From assembly GCA_030612045.1 (NCBI GenBank), contig JAUWOP010000006.1:1-44251 (forward strand): 44,251 bases of DNA. Direction: 5' to 3'. The position numbers and the translations under genes were made by a program. Source of the DNA: Chloroflexota bacterium. GTDB taxonomy: Bacteria > Chloroflexota > Dehalococcoidia > UBA2247 > JAUWOP01. Below the pieces are notes generated by a model. The model searched no databases. It saw only the letters and a program-made list of their open reading frames with translations, and was not told the origin of the DNA. Positions 41,995 through 44,251 of the stretch are shown here, piece after piece. The stretch's first letter is position 1; the number at the start of each line of letters is the position of its first letter.

Positions 41995-42345
41995 GTGAGG
42001 ATTGTGATAGATGAGAATGTCAGCTATGGAGTTGTGGAAAGGCTGCAAGTGAAAGGGTATGAAGTTATCTCCATCTCTGACCTGTCTAAAAGAGGAATGC
42101 CAGATGAGGATATCTATGCCTTGGTATTGGGGGAGCAAGCGATTCTTGTTACCAGAGATTATCATTTTACTAATCCTATTCGCTTTCCAGCAGAGAAAAC
42201 CAGGGGGATTGTTTACATCTGACATGGTAATCTGAAGTCAGAAGAAGAAATTACAATGATTGAAAATTGCCTTTGTAGTCATGATTTGGAGATATTCCAG
42301 GGGAAATTAGTTACCCTTTACAGGGATAGTATAAGAGTTCGCTGA
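41995..42345 (+). pseudogene. DUF5615 PIN-like toxin with an in-frame nonsense codon
   Basis: GTG start. The first 75 codons encode MRIVIDENVSYGVVERLQVK, SKRGMPDEDIYAL and ILVTRDYHFTNPIRF, with the acidic PIN-like residues Asp (VIDEN), Asp (PDED) and Asp (TRDYHF). A TGA at 42220-42222 interrupts, then the same frame continues for 40 codons as HGNLKSEEEITMIENCLCSH, then LEIFQGKLVTLYRDSIRVR, to a second TGA. Relatives have VYIRHGN here, so a CGA arginine codon changed to TGA. The truncated product would lack the last strand and helix. Confidence 0.85.
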
Positions 42346-42394
42346 GTAGCTGATGCTAAAGATCATTCAAGGAAACAAAGAGGAGGAAACTACC

Positions 42395-44251
42395 ATGAAA
42401 AGCCTCAAACCAATCGGGAATGTGATGGGAGTTCTGCTTATTGCCACTCTGGTGGCATCCTTCCTTTTGCCTGCCGTGCCTCTCACGGTCAGTGCCGATA
42501 CCACCGTCGGCGGTCAGATTACCTCGGATACCATCTGGACAAAGGCGAATAGTCCCTACATTGTTACCAGCAACGTATTGGTCACTGAAGGGGTAACCCT
42601 GACCATTGAGCCTGGGGTAGTGGTGAAGTTCGAATCGGGTAAGGCAATACAAATTGATGGCGAACTCATTGCACGAGGGACAGAAGTCGAGCCGATAGTA
42701 TTCACCTCAAACCAGGCTTCTCCTGCTCCGGGAGACTGGTGCAATATCCTATTTACTGATAGCAGCATTGACGCCACCTATGACGAAGAAGGCAACTACC
42801 TCAGCGGCTGCATCCTGCAATATTGCACCGTGGAATATGGCGGAAGTGGCGATGCTCCAGCGGTAAAAATTGTCTCCTCATCCCTCTTTATTGACCATTG
42901 CATAATCGCTAACAACAATAGCAGTGGAATTTATGTGGACGGTGGCTCAGCGAAGATAACTAACAATATTATTACCAATAACGCTAGCACAGGAATTTAC
43001 GGTGACGAGTTTGATGAGTTGACTATCAATTGTAATACCATCAGCAGTAATGCTAGTGAGGGAATCTGTGCTCGGGCTCATCCTGGTGCAACACTGATTA
43101 TTGGTGGTAACACTGTTGCCAATAACTCAGGAGGCGGGGTTTATAGCGATATTTTTGATGAGAGTGTAGTGAGCATGAGTGGTAATACCATCAGCCATAA
43201 CTCCGCCGCCGAATGTGGTGGTGGAATCCAGTGCTGGAACCAAGGCGTAGTGACTATCAGCGGAAATGTCATCAGCAACAACTCCGCCAAATTGGGTGGT
43301 GAAATCTATGCTAACAGTGGCACAGTCATCATCAGTGGTAATACTATCTCCAATAACTCAGCAAGTGATAATGGTGGTGGAATCTATGCTGAGGGCACAG
43401 CCACTATTATCAGCCATAATGAGATAACTGGCAACTCGACAGGCAGTGGCATCTATATCTATCGTTACGGTCAGCCAACTATCAACTACAATCATATCTC
43501 TGATAATGCTCCTTATGATGTTTACAATGAAAAAGAGGCAGGCGCTACTGTGGTTGATGTCACCCATAACTGGTGGGGGACAACTGATGAGGCTACCATC
43601 CAAGCCCATATCTACGACTGGTATGACGATGCCAGCCTGGGGATTGTAGACTATATCCCTTATCTCACCGCTGAGGTTGATTCCACTCCGCCGACAACTC
43701 CGGTAGTAACCGATGACGGAGATACAACCACCAGCACCACCGAGCTCCATGCCACATGGACTTCCTCTGATAGCGAATCCGGCATCGCCGAGTATCAATA
43801 TGCCATTGGCACCTCGGCTGGAGAGACTGATGTAGTTGCCTGGACATCAGCAGGCACAAATATTGAGGTTACCAAGAGCGGGTTGAACCTCACTGTAGGA
43901 ACGACTTACTATTTTGCCGTTAAGGCAAAGAATGGACAGGGATTATGGAGTGAAGTGGGAACAAGCGATGGGATTACTGTTTCTGACATCACCCCACCAA
44001 CCACCCCTGTAGTAACTGACGATGGGGATACAACTACCAACGCCACCCAGCTTCATGCTTCTTGGAGTTCCTCTGATAGCGAATCGGGCATCGCTGAGTA
44101 TCAATATGCCATTGGCACCTCGGCTGGAGGGACTGATGTAGTTCCCTGGACATCGGCAGGCACAGATACTGAGGTAACTCATACCGACTTGAATCTTACC
44201 GTAGGAACGACTTACTACTTCGCTGTCAAGGCACAGAATGGGCAGGGTCTG
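42395..44251 (+). CDS. secreted parallel beta-helix protein with fibronectin-like repeats (partial, runs off the window)
   Basis: 619 codons are open to the window edge. GAGGAGG precedes ATG 42395. Residues 1-35 are a signal peptide (MKSLKPIGNVMGVLLIATLV, cut after LTVSA). Residues about 38-430 form a right-handed beta-helix: GVTLTIEPGVVVKFESGKAI, then many turns with NNxSGIYV/ISGNTISNNSA and a final HNWWGTTDEATIQAHIYDW, all typical of NosD/pectate-lyase-like surface proteins. From residue 431 on, ~102-aa repeats begin (TPPTTPVVTDDGDTTT). It is exported, probably binding polysaccharide or sitting on the cell surface. Confidence 0.88.
   Translation, partial: MKSLKPIGNVMGVLLIATLVASFLLPAVPLTVSADTTVGGQITSDTIWTKANSPYIVTSNVLVTEGVTLTIEPGVVVKFESGKAIQIDGELIARGTEVEPIVFTSNQASPAPGDWCNILFTDSSIDATYDEEGNYLSGCILQYCTVEYGGSGDAPAVKIVSSSLFIDHCIIANNNSSGIYVDGGSAKITNNIITNNASTGIYGDEFDELTINCNTISSNASEGICARAHPGATLIIGGNTVANNSGGGVYSDIFDESVVSMSGNTISHNSAAECGGGIQCWNQGVVTISGNVISNNSAKLGGEIYANSGTVIISGNTISNNSASDNGGGIYAEGTATIISHNEITGNSTGSGIYIYRYGQPTINYNHISDNAPYDVYNEKEAGATVVDVTHNWWGTTDEATIQAHIYDWYDDASLGIVDYIPYLTAEVDSTPPTTPVVTDDGDTTTSTTELHATWTSSDSESGIAEYQYAIGTSAGETDVVAWTSAGTNIEVTKSGLNLTVGTTYYFAVKAKNGQGLWSEVGTSDGITVSDITPPTTPVVTDDGDTTTNATQLHASWSSSDSESGIAEYQYAIGTSAGGTDVVPWTSAGTDTEVTHTDLNLTVGTTYYFAVKAQNGQGL
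43685..44251 (+). repeat. 306-bp tandem repeat (102 aa) in the beta-helix gene
   Basis: Unit 1 starts at 43685 and unit 2 at 43991. Each encodes TPPTTPVVTDDGDTTT, then SSDSESGIAEYQYAIGTSAG, and TVGTTYYFAVKAxNGQG. The DNA of the SGIAEYQYAIGTSAG part is almost identical in both, showing recent duplication or conversion. The second unit is cut by the window end. Confidence 0.9.

Noticed and set aside
42220-42222. TGA in the DUF5615 frame as a selenocysteine codon
   Set aside because: Homologs have Arg at this place, and no selenocysteine-type hairpin is apparent; a nonsense mutation is simpler.
39175-42390. CRISPR array in the repeat-rich region
   Set aside because: Repeats are of different types and irregular spacing; no regular repeat-spacer pattern and no cas genes.

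Overview
The window reads as one contig piece of an anaerobic bacterium, most likely Chloroflexota of the Dehalococcoidia type. This is inferred from adjacent acetyl-CoA (Wood-Ljungdahl) genes (methyltetrahydrofolate methyltransferase and corrinoid protein small subunit), an alpha2-type glycyl-tRNA synthetase, a glycyl radical enzyme, and many short dispersed repeats and degraded genes typical of subsurface MAGs. No 16S rRNA or tRNA is present to confirm it.

Layout. 1-1220: trmD. 1275-6581: a cargo block (DNA methyltransferase with a built-in specificity domain, VapBC-type toxin-antitoxin, DUF262/HNH protein, PD-(D/E)XK nuclease) wedged between trmD and rplS, which are normally neighbours. 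6674-9586: rplS and priA. 9808-12592: a second cargo block (small gene, HicBA, a type II methyltransferase/endonuclease pair). 12781-15364: glyS and sbcD. 15424-16599 (minus): fmt, lengthened by two in-frame repeat insertions. 17172-19751: a membrane transglutaminase-like protein, a RecB/Cas4-like nuclease, a Cys-rich protein and a gamma-carbonic anhydrase-like protein. 19764-26225 (minus): ligA, then a RadC N-terminal-domain protein coupled to a large N6-adenine methyltransferase/type IIG-like protein, then cinA, which abuts the 3' remnant of an eIF2B-family gene. 26508-29548: acetyl-CoA pathway operon. 29554-31478: acylphosphatase, an internally deleted response regulator, mtnA. 31536-39174: APH/P-loop kinase fusion, EF-Tu domain-2-like protein, pyrF, glycyl radical enzyme, mazG, pepA.

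39175-42390 is a repeat-rich toxin-antitoxin graveyard: two HicBA pairs, a DUF433 gene split by a 145-bp inverted-repeat element with a perfect 8-bp target duplication, an intact DUF433 gene followed by a DUF5615 toxin with a nonsense mutation, and leftovers of secreted beta-helix genes. The window ends inside a secreted beta-helix/fibronectin-like repeat protein that starts at 42395.

How the genes work together: housekeeping genes keep their order and strand while defence cassettes enter at gene boundaries (trmD/rplS, priA/glyS, ligA/cinA). The best candidates for something undescribed are the trmD/rplS defence block, the RadC-N/methyltransferase couple, and the family of miniature elements ending in GTRACTAC around the hicBA/DUF433 region, where one insertion is captured so cleanly that the pre-insertion gene can be rebuilt base for base.
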